Shown piece after piece: positions 42,600 to 52,728 of a stretch of 64,000 nucleotides of DNA. This DNA is from Achromobacter deleyi (GTDB taxonomy: Bacteria; Pseudomonadota; Gammaproteobacteria; Burkholderiales; Burkholderiaceae_B), in the NCBI RefSeq assembly GCF_902859705.1, contig NZ_CADIJO010000003.1, positions 1-64,000 on the forward strand, read 5' to 3'. The notes under the pieces are model-generated. The model was not told the origin of the DNA and did no database searches. It saw nothing but the letters and a program-made list of their open reading frames with translations. The position numbers and the translations under genes are program-made. Numbering within the stretch: position 1 is the stretch's first letter; every line of letters begins with the position of its first letter.

Positions 42600-42673
42600 T
42601 GGAGCGGGTGAAGGGAATCGAACCCTCGTATGAAGCTTGGGAAGCTGCCGTTCTACCATTGAACTACACCCGC
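42600..42673 (-). tRNA. tRNA-Gly (CCC)
   Basis: A 74-base tRNA on the minus strand with CCA encoded. The acceptor stem GCGGGTG pairs with CACCCGC, the D arm contains TTCAATGGTAGAA, the T arm is GAGGGTTCGATTCCCTT, and the anticodon loop TTCCCAA gives anticodon CCC. The sequence is close to E. coli glyU. One pair in the anticodon stem (C against U) is mismatched, which differs from the E. coli gene. Confidence 0.93.
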
Positions 42674-42683
42674 TCGGGTGTCG

Positions 42684-42706
42684 TGCCCGGGTCTGAAACC
42701 CGGGCA
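42684..42706. other. hairpin between tRNA-Gly and Bug gene
   Basis: TGCCCGGGT and ACCCGGGCA form a perfect nine-base stem with a five-base loop. It lies in the leader of the tRNA and downstream of the Bug gene, both read on the minus strand. No T-run, so it may act as a processing stem or weak terminator. Confidence 0.5.
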
Positions 42707-42715
42707 GAGGCGCGA

Positions 42716-42721
42716 ATTATA
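42716..42721 (-). promoter_or_regulatory. -10 box of tRNA-Gly promoter
   Basis: On the minus strand this is a perfect TATAAT. It would start transcription about 35 bases before the tRNA 5' end. The corresponding -35 region has no clear TTGACA. Confidence 0.5.
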
Positions 42722-42782
42722 GCGCGGGTTTTTCTGCGCCGGGAGGCGGCCTGCCGCCCCCCGGTTTCCCGGCAATCGGCGC

Positions 42783-43769
42783 TTAGTTGGCCGTGATGTT
42801 GGCCGCCTTGACGACCTTGCCCCAGCGGTCCAGTTCCGACTGCGTATAGGCGCCCAGTTCCTTCGGCCCCATGAAGATGGCCTCTGCGCCCTGTTCGGCG
42901 GCTTTCTGGCGGAAGGCGTCGGTCTTCATGATCTTCTGGATTTCACCGGCGATCTTGTCGACGACGGGCGCGGGCGTGTCCTTGGGTGCATACATGGCGA
43001 ACCACGACGACACGATCAGGTCGGGAAATCCGGCTTCGGCGGCGGTGGGGACGTCGGGCAGGGACGGCAGGCGGGTGTTGCCGGTGACGGCCAGCGCGCG
43101 CAGCTTGCCGGCGGCGATCTGGCCCAGCAGCGGCGGCGGCGTGGTGATGGTCATGTCGACGGCGCCGCCCAACAGGTCGTTCAGCGCGGGGCCGGTGCCC
43201 TTGTAGGGAATGTGGGTGATCTGGGTGCCGGCCATCTGGTTCAGCAGTTCGGTGGCCACCTGCTGCAGCGAGCCGTTGCCGGACGAGGCGTAATTCAGCT
43301 TGCCCGGGTTGGCCTTGGCGTAAGCCACCAGATCCTTGAGCGACTTGATCGGCAGGTCCGGGCGCACGACCACGACTTGCGGCGCCGACAGCACGTTGGC
43401 GACGGGCGCGAAGTCCTTGATGGGGTCCCAGCCCGTGGCGGGCGTAACGTGGGGCGTGATGACCTGAAAGCCCGAGTATTGCAAGAGCAGCGTGTAGCCG
43501 TCGCCTTTGGCGCGGGCCACGGCCTGCGCGGCGATGCCGCCGGAAGCGCCCGGCTTGTTCTCGACGACGACGCTCTGGCCCAGCGCCACGCCCAGCGGCT
43601 GGGCGATCAGGCGGGCCGCGATGTCAGTGGTGCCGCCGGGCGCGGCGGACACGATCAGCGTGACGGGGCGGTTGGGAAAGTCGGCTTGCGCGCTAGCGGC
43701 GCCGGCGGCAACGGTCAGCGCGGCGGCGATACCGGCGCGCAGGGTGAGGGGCAGGCTGGGCAATGCCAT
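42783..43769 (-). CDS. Bug/TctC-family solute-binding protein
   Basis: A 328-residue periplasmic binding protein with a signal peptide (MALPSLPLTLRAGIAAALTV onward, cut near SAQA). Bug blocks SAAPGGTTDIAARLIAQPL and ENKPGASGGIAAQAVARAKGDGYTLL are clear. The ATG at 43769 follows GGAGACACA. It is solitary with respect to membrane components. Upstream on the same strand are HMG-CoA-lyase-like and CoA-transferase genes, so it may bind the dicarboxylate they degrade. Confidence 0.9.
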   Translation of the reverse strand: MALPSLPLTLRAGIAAALTVAAGAASAQADFPNRPVTLIVSAAPGGTTDIAARLIAQPLGVALGQSVVVENKPGASGGIAAQAVARAKGDGYTLLLQYSGFQVITPHVTPATGWDPIKDFAPVANVLSAPQVVVVRPDLPIKSLKDLVAYAKANPGKLNYASSGNGSLQQVATELLNQMAGTQITHIPYKGTGPALNDLLGGAVDMTITTPPPLLGQIAAGKLRALAVTGNTRLPSLPDVPTAAEAGFPDLIVSSWFAMYAPKDTPAPVVDKIAGEIQKIMKTDAFRQKAAEQGAEAIFMGPKELGAYTQSELDRWGKVVKAANITAN

Positions 43770-43881
43770 GGGTGTGTCTCCTTGGATTTTTATAGTGTGG
43801 TCAAAAACGATGGATCTGACTGCGGTACTGACAGGCGACAAGCGCCGCCTGCTATGGCGCGGCGGTGGGACTGCCGCCGCA

Positions 43882-44829
43882 TTACGGTGGAAATCGTTCA
43901 GCCAGCCACGCCGGTGCCGCGTGCGTCGCCAGGCGTGGGCCGGCTTGCAGCAAGGCGTTGGACAGGTCCCGCTGCACCAGGGCAGGCAAGCCGCGCACGA
44001 TGGCCATCAGGGGTTCCAGCGATACGCCGGTGTCCACGCCCATGCAGGCGAACATATGCACCAGTTCTTCGGTGTTGACGTTGCCGCTGGCGCCCGGCGC
44101 GTAGGGGCATCCGCCCAGGCCGCCGGCCGCCGCGTCGAAGCGGGTAATGCCGGTCTGCCAGGCGGCCATCGCGTTGGCCAGGGCCATGCCTCGCGTGTTG
44201 TGCAGGTGCACGGTCAGCGGCACGCCGGGCAAGCGCGTGAACGCCTGTTCGCACAGCGCGGCCACTTGCGTAGGAAACGCCATGCCCGTGGTGTCGCACA
44301 GCGTGATGCCAGCGGCGCCCGCATCCACCAGGCGCGCGGCCAGGTCCAGCACCTGCTCGGCCGCGACGTCGCCGTCGAACGGACAGCCGAAAGCGGTGGA
44401 CAAGGATACGTTGCACGGCGTGCCGGTCTGCGCGGCCGCGGCCAGCACCTGCGACAGTTCGGCATAGGACTGGTCGCGCGTCATGCGCAGGTTGGCGCGG
44501 TTGTGGGTTTCGCTGCACGACATAACGAGGTTCATCTCGTCGGTGCCGGCTTCCAGCGCGCGTTCCAGCCCGCGGATGTTGGGCACCAGCGCGGTGTAGA
44601 TCACGCCGGGCAGGCGGCGGATGCGGCCCATGACGTCGGCGGCGTCGGCCAGGGCGGGAATGGCCTTGGGTGAGGTGAAGCTGGTGACTTCGATGCGCGC
44701 GAAACCGCAGTCGGACAGGGCATCGACCAGGGCGACCTTGTCGTCGGTGGCGACCAGGGCTTTTTCGATCTGCAGGCCGTCGCGGGGGCCGACTTCGTTG
44801 ATTTCTATCTGGGCGGGGCCGGTGTTCAT
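43882..44829 (-). CDS. hydroxymethylglutaryl-CoA lyase family protein
   Basis: A 315-residue TIM-barrel lyase. EVGPRDGLQ near 12-20 carries the catalytic Arg-Asp, VHLHNTRG holds two metal His residues, and GGLGGCPYAPGASGN contains the catalytic Cys. HMGL-type enzymes split acyl-CoAs into acetyl-CoA and a keto acid; homologues act on citramalyl-CoA and similar compounds. It overlaps the CoA-transferase gene by four bases. The pair suggests activation then cleavage of a C5-C6 dicarboxylate. Confidence 0.9.
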   Translation of the reverse strand: MNTGPAQIEINEVGPRDGLQIEKALVATDDKVALVDALSDCGFARIEVTSFTSPKAIPALADAADVMGRIRRLPGVIYTALVPNIRGLERALEAGTDEMNLVMSCSETHNRANLRMTRDQSYAELSQVLAAAAQTGTPCNVSLSTAFGCPFDGDVAAEQVLDLAARLVDAGAAGITLCDTTGMAFPTQVAALCEQAFTRLPGVPLTVHLHNTRGMALANAMAAWQTGITRFDAAAGGLGGCPYAPGASGNVNTEELVHMFACMGVDTGVSLEPLMAIVRGLPALVQRDLSNALLQAGPRLATHAAPAWLAERFPP

Positions 44830-46019
44830 GCGATGACTCCCTTGGCGCGCAGCGCGTCGCGTTGTGCGTCCGTCAGGCCCGCCTGCGCCAGCACGGTGTC
44901 AGTGTGTTCGCCCAGGGTGGGCGCGCGCTCGCGCACCGCGCCGGGATGGGACGACAGGCAGGGGAAGACGGCCGGCATTTCCACGGCAACGCCGGCCGCG
45001 GATGCGACGGTGGTGATGGCGTTGCGGGCGCGGTAGTGCGGGTCGGCGGCGATGTCGGCCACGGAATAGATGCGGCCGGCAGGCACGTCGGCTTCGCGCA
45101 TGGCGGCCAGCACGTCGTCGATGTGGCGGGTGTGCGTCCAGGCGCCGATGGCCGCGTCGATCTCGGCGACGCGCCGGGCGCGGCCGTCGTTGTGCGCCAG
45201 GTCCGGGTCCTGCCCGAGGTCGTTGCGGCCGATGCGAGCCATCAGGCGGGAGTAGATGGCATCGCCATTGCCGGCGATGAGCACGTAGCCATCTGCGCAG
45301 GGGTAGGCGTTGGACGGCGCGATGCCGGGCAGCGCGGCCCCGGCAGGTTCACGCACGGCGCCGAACACGGAATATTCCGGCAGCAGGCTTTCGCTGAGAT
45401 TGAACAGGCTTTCGTACAGCGCGGCGTCGATCACCTGCCCCACGCCGCCGCGCGCATCGCGCTGGTACAGCGCCAGCATCACGCCCAGCGCGCCGTGCAG
45501 GCCGGCGATGGTGTCGCCCAGCGACAGGCCGGCGCGCACCGGGGCGCGGCCAGGTTCGCCGTTCAGGTAGCGCAAGCCGGCCATGGCTTCGCCGATGGCG
45601 GCAAAGCCGGGTTCGCGCGACTTGGGGCCGGTCTGGCCGTAACCCGAAATGCGCAGCATGATCAGGCGGGGGTTCAATTCATGCAGGGTTTCCCACGACA
45701 AGCCCCATTTTTCCAGGGTGCCGGGGCGGAAGTTCTCGATCAGCACGTCGGCCTGCCGGGCCAGCAAGCGCACGATGTCCTGGCCTTCCTGCTGGCGCAG
45801 GTCCACGCACACCGACTGCTTGTTGCGCGACTGCGCTTCCCACCATACGGACGTGCCTTCATGCAGCAAACGCCATTTGCGCAGCGGGTCGCCCTGCCCT
45901 GGCGGCTCGATCTTGATGACCTGCGCGCCAAAGTCCGCCAGCGTCTTGGCGGCGAACGGCCCTGCTATCAGTTGGCCCAGCTCCAGCACGCGGATGCCGG
46001 CAAGAATCTGCCCTGCCAT
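44826..46019 (-). CDS. CaiB/BaiF family III CoA-transferase
   Basis: A 397-residue CoA-transferase. The start MAGQILAGIRVLELGQLIAGPFAAKTLADFGA is the usual N-terminal pattern and the catalytic Asp lies in the SLGDTIAGLHGALG block near residue 170. It moves CoA between dicarboxylates or to a substrate acid. Translation is coupled to the HMGL-type gene by ATGA overlap. The ATG at 46019 is preceded by GGAGGC. Substrate may be a citramalate, itaconate or related acid (inferred). Confidence 0.9.
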   Translation of the reverse strand: MAGQILAGIRVLELGQLIAGPFAAKTLADFGAQVIKIEPPGQGDPLRKWRLLHEGTSVWWEAQSRNKQSVCVDLRQQEGQDIVRLLARQADVLIENFRPGTLEKWGLSWETLHELNPRLIMLRISGYGQTGPKSREPGFAAIGEAMAGLRYLNGEPGRAPVRAGLSLGDTIAGLHGALGVMLALYQRDARGGVGQVIDAALYESLFNLSESLLPEYSVFGAVREPAGAALPGIAPSNAYPCADGYVLIAGNGDAIYSRLMARIGRNDLGQDPDLAHNDGRARRVAEIDAAIGAWTHTRHIDDVLAAMREADVPAGRIYSVADIAADPHYRARNAITTVASAAGVAVEMPAVFPCLSSHPGAVRERAPTLGEHTDTVLAQAGLTDAQRDALRAKGVIA

Positions 46020-46151
46020 TTCGCCTCCCTGGCGACACTCGATATCAATGGACGGCAGTGTGCGCGCAAAGCGGCGCCGGGCGGAATGGACAATCGGGGA
46101 AAGGGGCATTCCCGGAACGAGAAACCCCGGGCAAACCCGCAACCGCAGGAA

Positions 46152-47048
46152 TCAGCTGTCGCTGCGCAGATGCGCCAGCAGCAGGCGGGCCGCCACGGTC
46201 AGCGTGTCGGCATCGCGCACGCCCAGCAGCAGCCAGCGGCGCGCCCACTCGTCGGTCAGGGGAATCAGCTTGATCGGCATCGAGCGCGCATGCGGCTCGG
46301 CGGCGATGCGCGGCAGGATGCCCACGCCGCGGGTGGCCGACACCATGCGGCAGATGGCATCGAAGCTGCGCACCTGGATGCGCAGGCGTATCGCTCGGCC
46401 CAGGCGCCCGCTTTCATCGGCCAGGCGCGTGGCCAGGGACGTGGCGGGCGGCAGGCCGACGTAGTCGTAGGCCAGCGTGTCGGCAAAGGCTACCTGGGGT
46501 TCACCGGCCAGCGGATGGCGCTGCGGCACGATCAGCACCAGTTCGTCCAGGCGGTAGGGAAAGGTGGCCAGGCCGTCGGCCGGAGTGCGGTCGGCAAACA
46601 CGCCGATATCGGCGCGGTTTTCCAGCACGGCGGTGACGATGTCGCTGCTGTTCTGCTCTTCCAGGTCGATGCGCACGGCCGGGTGACCGTCCATGAAGGC
46701 GGCCAGGTCTTCGGGCAGGAATTGCGTCAGCGACGAGGTATTGGCGGCGATGCGCACCTGGCCGCGTACGCCCTGGGCAAAGTCGGACAGCGCGCCGGCC
46801 ATCTGTTCCACTTCCTGCAGCACGCGCAGCGCATGGACCAGGCAGGCCTGGCCGGCGTCGGTCAGTTCCACCCCGGCGGCGTTGCGGTACAGCAGCGCGG
46901 TGCCCAGCGCGGCCTCCAGGTCGGAAATCCGCTTGCTGGCCGCGCCCACGGCCAGATGCGACTGGCGCGCGCCGGCCGAAATGCTGCCCTGGCGTGCCAC
47001 GGACACAAACAGGGAAAGCGTGACGAGGTCGAAGCGGGCAACGTTCAT
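46152..47048 (-). CDS. LysR-family regulator
   Basis: A 298-residue LysR regulator. The N-terminal helix-turn-helix (about 8-60) has SLFVSVARQGSISAGARQSHLAVGAASKRISDLEAALGT, and the effector domain follows from about 90. It is on the same strand just upstream of the CoA-transferase genes, with a 132-base gap, instead of the usual divergent position. It may control that operon or an unlinked target. Confidence 0.87.
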   Translation of the reverse strand: MNVARFDLVTLSLFVSVARQGSISAGARQSHLAVGAASKRISDLEAALGTALLYRNAAGVELTDAGQACLVHALRVLQEVEQMAGALSDFAQGVRGQVRIAANTSSLTQFLPEDLAAFMDGHPAVRIDLEEQNSSDIVTAVLENRADIGVFADRTPADGLATFPYRLDELVLIVPQRHPLAGEPQVAFADTLAYDYVGLPPATSLATRLADESGRLGRAIRLRIQVRSFDAICRMVSATRGVGILPRIAAEPHARSMPIKLIPLTDEWARRWLLLGVRDADTLTVAARLLLAHLRSDS

Positions 47049-47195
47049 GAAAAGAAACCGGGGCGGCAGGCGCGGTGCAGGGAACCAGGCAGGGAACTAT
47101 AGCCGCATCGCCGGAGCAATTCGGGATAAATATGTCCCCATTTTTATCACCCTGGGGCGCGGCGGCCGGGCTGGCCTGCCACTACAATTCCCCCC

Positions 47196-48961
<1,766 letters not shown>

Positions 48962-48971
48962 GGAGACCAGC

Positions 48972-49172
48972 ATGCACATCACCCTGAACGGAGACGCCCG
49001 CGAGTTCCCGCTGGACACCACGGTGAACGAACTGCTCGAAACCCTGGGCTACGCCGGCAAGCGCGTGGCGGTGGAACGCAACGGCGAGATCGTCCCCAAG
49101 AGCCAGCACGGCCAGACTGCGCTTGCCGACGGCGACCAGATCGAGATCGTCGTGGCGGTGGGCGGAGGCTGA
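48972..49172 (+). CDS. thiS: sulfur carrier protein ThiS
   Basis: A 66-residue ubiquitin-like protein ending VGGG. The terminal glycine is adenylated and thiocarboxylated and gives sulfur to thiazole synthase ThiG in thiamine biosynthesis. NGDAREFP and GDQIEIVVAVGG are typical. An AAGGAGA site precedes the ATG. Unlike many beta-proteobacteria, thiG is not beside it; a terminator follows. Confidence 0.93.
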   Translation: MHITLNGDAREFPLDTTVNELLETLGYAGKRVAVERNGEIVPKSQHGQTALADGDQIEIVVAVGGG

Positions 49173-49207
49173 TCGCCCCCGGGGCGACCCGCCGATGGAT
49201 GTCGACA

Positions 49208-49235
49208 AAGGGCTGCAGCGATGCAGCCCTTTTTT
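49208..49235 (+). terminator. rho-independent terminator after thiS
   Basis: A perfect ten-base stem (AAGGGCTGCA / TGCAGCCCTT) with a GCGA loop is followed by six T bases. It ends the trmB-pip-thiS transcript. Confidence 0.9.
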
Positions 49236-49411
49236 ATGGCGGGCAGGCTGATGCAACATCCTTGCACTCTTGCGTAACCTGACAGAAGGCTAGCAACCTG
49301 TTACACGTTAACCCCTCGTCTGTCGACGACAGAGGGGGTCATAATCGTCGTTGCCGCCGTGAGGTTCTACGGCCGCCTTTTTCTCACCGCAACATAGATA
49401 AAGGAAACACT

Positions 49412-49858
49412 ATGGGTCTGCTCAATTTCATCAAGGATGTTGGGGAAAAGCTCTTCGGCGCCAGCGAAGCCAAGGCAGCAACGGCGGACGAACTGAAGAA
49501 AGAACTGGATAAGCACGGCCTGAACGCCGACGGCCTGCAGATCACCGTGGACGGCGACAAGGTCACGGTGGCGGGCGAAGCCGCCAGCACCGAAGCCGCC
49601 GAGAAGATCTCGCTGGCGCTGGGCAACACCGTCGGCGTGGCCGCGGTGGACAACCAGTTGAAGGTCAAGCAGGCCGCCCCCGAAGCCAAGATGTACACGG
49701 TGCAAAAGGGCGACAACCTGTGGAAGATCGCCGAAGCGCAGTACGGCAAGGGCCAGGGCGCCAAGAACACCCTGATCTTCGAGGCCAACAAGCCGATGCT
49801 GACCAGCCCCGACAAGATCTACCCGGGCCAGGTGCTGCGCATTCCGCCCCTGTCGTAA
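49412..49858 (+). CDS. lysM: BON and LysM domain protein (Kbp/YgaU-like)
   Basis: A 148-residue protein with a BON domain (about 25-85, ELKKELDKHGLNADGLQITVDGDKVTVAGEA) and a C-terminal LysM domain (about 95-146, YTVQKGDNLWKIAEAQYGKG). This is the layout of the E. coli potassium-binding protein Kbp. It has no signal peptide. AAAGGA precedes the ATG. It has its own promoter region of about 170 bases after the thiS terminator, and its own terminator. Confidence 0.92.
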   Translation: MGLLNFIKDVGEKLFGASEAKAATADELKKELDKHGLNADGLQITVDGDKVTVAGEAASTEAAEKISLALGNTVGVAAVDNQLKVKQAAPEAKMYTVQKGDNLWKIAEAQYGKGQGAKNTLIFEANKPMLTSPDKIYPGQVLRIPPLS

Positions 49859-49941
49859 ATCAGAACAGCGAACAAGCCGGCTGCGCCTTTGCAGTGGTCG
49901 GCTTGCATCGCGGCGCAGAACCCCCTGCCGCCGCGATTACT

Positions 49942-49971
49942 TGGCCAGACGCAACGTCTGGCCATTTTTTT
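49942..49971 (+). terminator. rho-independent terminator after lysM
   Basis: TGGCCAGACG and CGTCTGGCCA form a perfect ten-base stem with a CAA loop, followed by seven T bases. It ends lysM and lies 12 bases before the convergent ffh stop. On the minus strand there is no T-run, so it is not clearly shared. Confidence 0.9.
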
Positions 49972-49983
49972 GGCGCTGACCCA

Positions 49984-51390
49984 TCAGCCCTTCATGAAGC
50001 GGCCCATGCCCTTCATGCCGCCCATGGCGCGCATCATCTTGGCCATGCCGCCCTTTTTCATCTGCTTCATCATGCCCTGCATCTGTTCGAACTGGGCCAG
50101 GAGGCGGTTGACCTCTTGCACGGGCACGCCCGATCCCGCGGCGATGCGGCGCTTGCGCGAGGCCTTGATGAGTTCGGGCTTGGCGCGTTCGGCGGCGGTC
50201 ATGGAATTGAGGATGCCTTCGGTGCGGCGCAACTGCTTTTCAGCCTGGCCGCCCTGCAGCTGGCCGGCGGCCTGCTGGAACTGGGCCGGCAGCTTTTCCA
50301 GCAGCGAACCCATGTCGCCCAGCTTTTTCACCTGGCCGAGCTGGTCGCGGAAGTCGTTCAGGTCGAACTTGTTGCCCGACTTGATCTTGGCCGCGAGCTT
50401 CTGGGCTTCGGCGATGTCGATGTTCTTTTGCGCCTGCTCGACCAGGGAGACGATGTCGCCCATGCCCAGCACGCGCTGCGCCATACGCTCGGGGTAGAAG
50501 GGTTCGAGCCCGTCCAGCTTTTCCGAGACGCCGACGAACTTGAGCGGCTTGCCGGTCACGTGGCGTACCGACAGGGCTGCGCCGCCGCGGGCGTCGCCGT
50601 CCAGCTTGGTCAGCACCACGCCGGTCAGCGGCAGGGCCTCGGCAAAGGCGCGAGCGGTGTTGACCGCGTCCTGGCCTTGCATGGCGTCGACCACGAACAG
50701 CGTTTCGATCGGCTTGACCAGGTCATGCAGGGCGCGGATTTCGCGCATCATGGCTTCGTCGATGCCCAGGCGGCCGGCCGTGTCCAGGATCAGGACGTCG
50801 TAGTGGTGGCGGCGGGCATGGTCGACCGCGTTGCGGGCGATGTCTTCGGGCTTCTGGCTGGGGTCGGACGGCAGGAAATCGACGCCGACCTGGGCCGCGA
50901 CGCTTTTCAACTGGTCGATAGCGGCCGGACGATAGACGTCGGCGGACACCACCAGGACCTTTTTCTTGCCGGTCTTGCGGCCATGCTGGGTGTGCTGGCC
51001 TTCGGACAGCCAGCGAGCCAGCTTGCCGGTGGTGGTGGTTTTACCGGCGCCCTGCAGGCCGGCCATCAGGATGACGGCGGGCGGCTGCACGGCCAGCGAC
51101 AGTTCGCCGGAATCGGCGCCCAGGTCGCCGCCCATGAGGGCGGTCAGTTCCTTGTGGACCACGCCCACCAGGGCCTGGCCGGGGCTGAGGCTGCCGGCGA
51201 CTTCTTCGCCCAGCGCCTTTTCCTTGACCCGGGCGACGAATTCGCGCACCACGGGCAGCGCCACGTCGGCCTCAAGCAATGCCATGCGCACTTCGCGCAG
51301 CATCTCTTGCGTGTTGGCCTCGGTCAGGCGGGCTTCGCCGCGCAGCGTCTTGACGACGCGCGAAAGGCGTTGAGTTAGGTTATCGAGCAT
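49984..51390 (-). CDS. ffh: signal recognition particle protein Ffh
   Basis: A 468-residue SRP54 GTPase. The N domain spans 1-90, the G domain has GLQGAGKTTTTGKL (P-loop), DTAGR and TKLDGDARGG, and the M domain from about 300 is Met-rich, ending MGGMKGMGRFMKG. It binds 4.5S RNA and signal sequences of nascent membrane proteins and delivers them to FtsY. Divergent from a CcsA-like gene, the usual beta-proteobacterial order. Confidence 0.97.
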   Translation of the reverse strand: MLDNLTQRLSRVVKTLRGEARLTEANTQEMLREVRMALLEADVALPVVREFVARVKEKALGEEVAGSLSPGQALVGVVHKELTALMGGDLGADSGELSLAVQPPAVILMAGLQGAGKTTTTGKLARWLSEGQHTQHGRKTGKKKVLVVSADVYRPAAIDQLKSVAAQVGVDFLPSDPSQKPEDIARNAVDHARRHHYDVLILDTAGRLGIDEAMMREIRALHDLVKPIETLFVVDAMQGQDAVNTARAFAEALPLTGVVLTKLDGDARGGAALSVRHVTGKPLKFVGVSEKLDGLEPFYPERMAQRVLGMGDIVSLVEQAQKNIDIAEAQKLAAKIKSGNKFDLNDFRDQLGQVKKLGDMGSLLEKLPAQFQQAAGQLQGGQAEKQLRRTEGILNSMTAAERAKPELIKASRKRRIAAGSGVPVQEVNRLLAQFEQMQGMMKQMKKGGMAKMMRAMGGMKGMGRFMKG

Positions 51391-51496
51391 GAGAGGCGTT
51401 TCCGCTTAAACTAGCTGATTGAACGGTGGCCGCAGGCGCGGATTCTGCGCTTTCCGGTGGTATGCACCCCAAGGCCCCATCCAGACAACGGTTTCT

Positions 51497-52339
51497 ATGT
51501 CACTAGGCATTGTATTTCACACAGCGGCTGCCTTGGCGTACGCAGTGCTGGGAGGCTCCCTTTGGGTGCGCCTGGCGGGCGCCGGGGAAGTCGAGCACAC
51601 GGGCAAAATCGCCCGGGCGTGCCTGCTGGGGGCCCTGGTTTTGCATGGAATCGGCCTGCAACAATCCATGCTGGGGGCCCCGCACCTGTTCATAGGGTGG
51701 GCACTGGCGCTGTCCGCCGCCGTGTGGCTGGGCCTGGTGGTGTTCTGGCTGGAAAGCCTGCTGGTGCGCATCGACGGCCTGCAATTGCTGCTGTTGCCCG
51801 CCGCCACCCTGGCCAGCGGCCTGGCGGCCCTGTTTCCCCAGGGGCAGTTCGTGCCCCATGCCGACAACCCCTGGCTGCGCGTCCACCTGCTGATCGCCCT
51901 GGCGGCCTACGGCCTGATCACCATCGCCGCCCTGCACGCCATGATGATGGCCCTGCTGGACCGCCATCTGCACCGCCCCCTGGACGCCCCCGCTGAACGC
52001 AGCATCATCGGCCGGGTGCTCGATTCCCAGCCGCCGCTGCTGGTGCAGGAACAACTGCTGTTCCGCATCATCTGGATCGGTTTCGTGGTGCTGACGCTGG
52101 CCGTGGGGTCGGGGTCGGTGGCGTCCATGAAGCTGACCGGCATGATCCTGCCGTTCGACCATAAAACGGTGTTCACCCTGCTGTCCTGGCTGACCTTCGG
52201 GGTGCTGCTGGCCGGCCGCCACATCTGGGGCTGGCGCGGCCGCGTGGCCCTGCGCTGGACCCTGACGGGTTTCGGGTTCCTTATCCTGGCCTATACCGGC
52301 AGCCGGTTTGTGCTGGAAGTCATTCTGCATCGAGGCTGA
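51497..52339 (+). CDS. CcsA/YpjD-like cytochrome c assembly protein
   Basis: A 280-residue inner-membrane protein with about eight hydrophobic segments. HADNPWLRVHLLIALAAYG and a second His-containing segment (PFDHKTVFTLLSWLTFGVLLAGRHIWGWRG) are typical of the CcsA/CcmC/YpjD fold, where the His residues and Trp-rich loop bind haem. Gene order next to ffh is conserved in proteobacteria. Its own role in haem delivery is not proven in this subgroup. Confidence 0.88.
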   Translation: MSLGIVFHTAAALAYAVLGGSLWVRLAGAGEVEHTGKIARACLLGALVLHGIGLQQSMLGAPHLFIGWALALSAAVWLGLVVFWLESLLVRIDGLQLLLLPAATLASGLAALFPQGQFVPHADNPWLRVHLLIALAAYGLITIAALHAMMMALLDRHLHRPLDAPAERSIIGRVLDSQPPLLVQEQLLFRIIWIGFVVLTLAVGSGSVASMKLTGMILPFDHKTVFTLLSWLTFGVLLAGRHIWGWRGRVALRWTLTGFGFLILAYTGSRFVLEVILHRG

Positions 52340-52340
52340 C

Positions 52341-52607
52341 GTGGGCAAGCTGCTGTTCTGGATCGTCGTCATCATCCTGGTGCTGTTCGTGGCCCGCATC
52401 GCCGGCCGCATGGCCGCCGCCCGCCAGGCCCCGCCCCCAGGCGCCAAGCCGCGCCCCGCGGCCGGCCAACCCGCCCCCGGCGCCCCCGAATCCATGGTCC
52501 GCTGCGCCCACTGCGGCATCCACCTGCCGCGCTCGGAAGCGCTGCTGCAAGGCGGCCACACCTGGTGCAGCCTGGAACACGCGCGGCTGGGGCCCGCAGC
52601 GAAATAG
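52341..52607 (+). CDS. PP0621 family protein
   Basis: An 88-residue protein with a GTG start one base after the CcsA-like gene stop and a GAGG site five bases upstream. One membrane segment (about 3-22) is followed by a Pro/Ala-rich linker and a C-terminal zinc-ribbon-like part with CAHCG and WCSLEH. It matches the PP0621 family. Function unknown. It seems to be cotranscribed with the CcsA-like gene. Confidence 0.8.
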   Translation: MGKLLFWIVVIILVLFVARIAGRMAAARQAPPPGAKPRPAAGQPAPGAPESMVRCAHCGIHLPRSEALLQGGHTWCSLEHARLGPAAK

Positions 52608-52693
52608 GACGGAAGGGGCTGGTTGGGGTCTGTGTGCGCTGTTTACGCAGGCCCAAAACCGCTCCAACCGACCCGCTGCGCCGCGCAGGCATA

Positions 52694-52717
52694 ATGCATG
52701 TTGGATACAACATGCAT
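52694..52717. promoter_or_regulatory. perfect palindrome upstream of ampD
   Basis: ATGCATGTTG and CAACATGCAT form a perfect ten-base inverted repeat with a GATA loop. It ends 11 bases before the ampD ATG, in the position of the ribosome binding site. It could be an operator or an mRNA hairpin that hides the start. Confidence 0.55.
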
Positions 52718-52728
52718 GCTTCCTTCCC

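Noticed and set aside
35000..42700. Complete genomic island with attachment repeats
   Set aside because: No integrase, no transposase and no duplicated tRNA 3' end were found, so an island was not annotated.
46152..47048. LysR gene as part of the CoA-transferase operon
   Set aside because: Same strand but a 132-base gap and no overlap; regulator membership cannot be shown from sequence.
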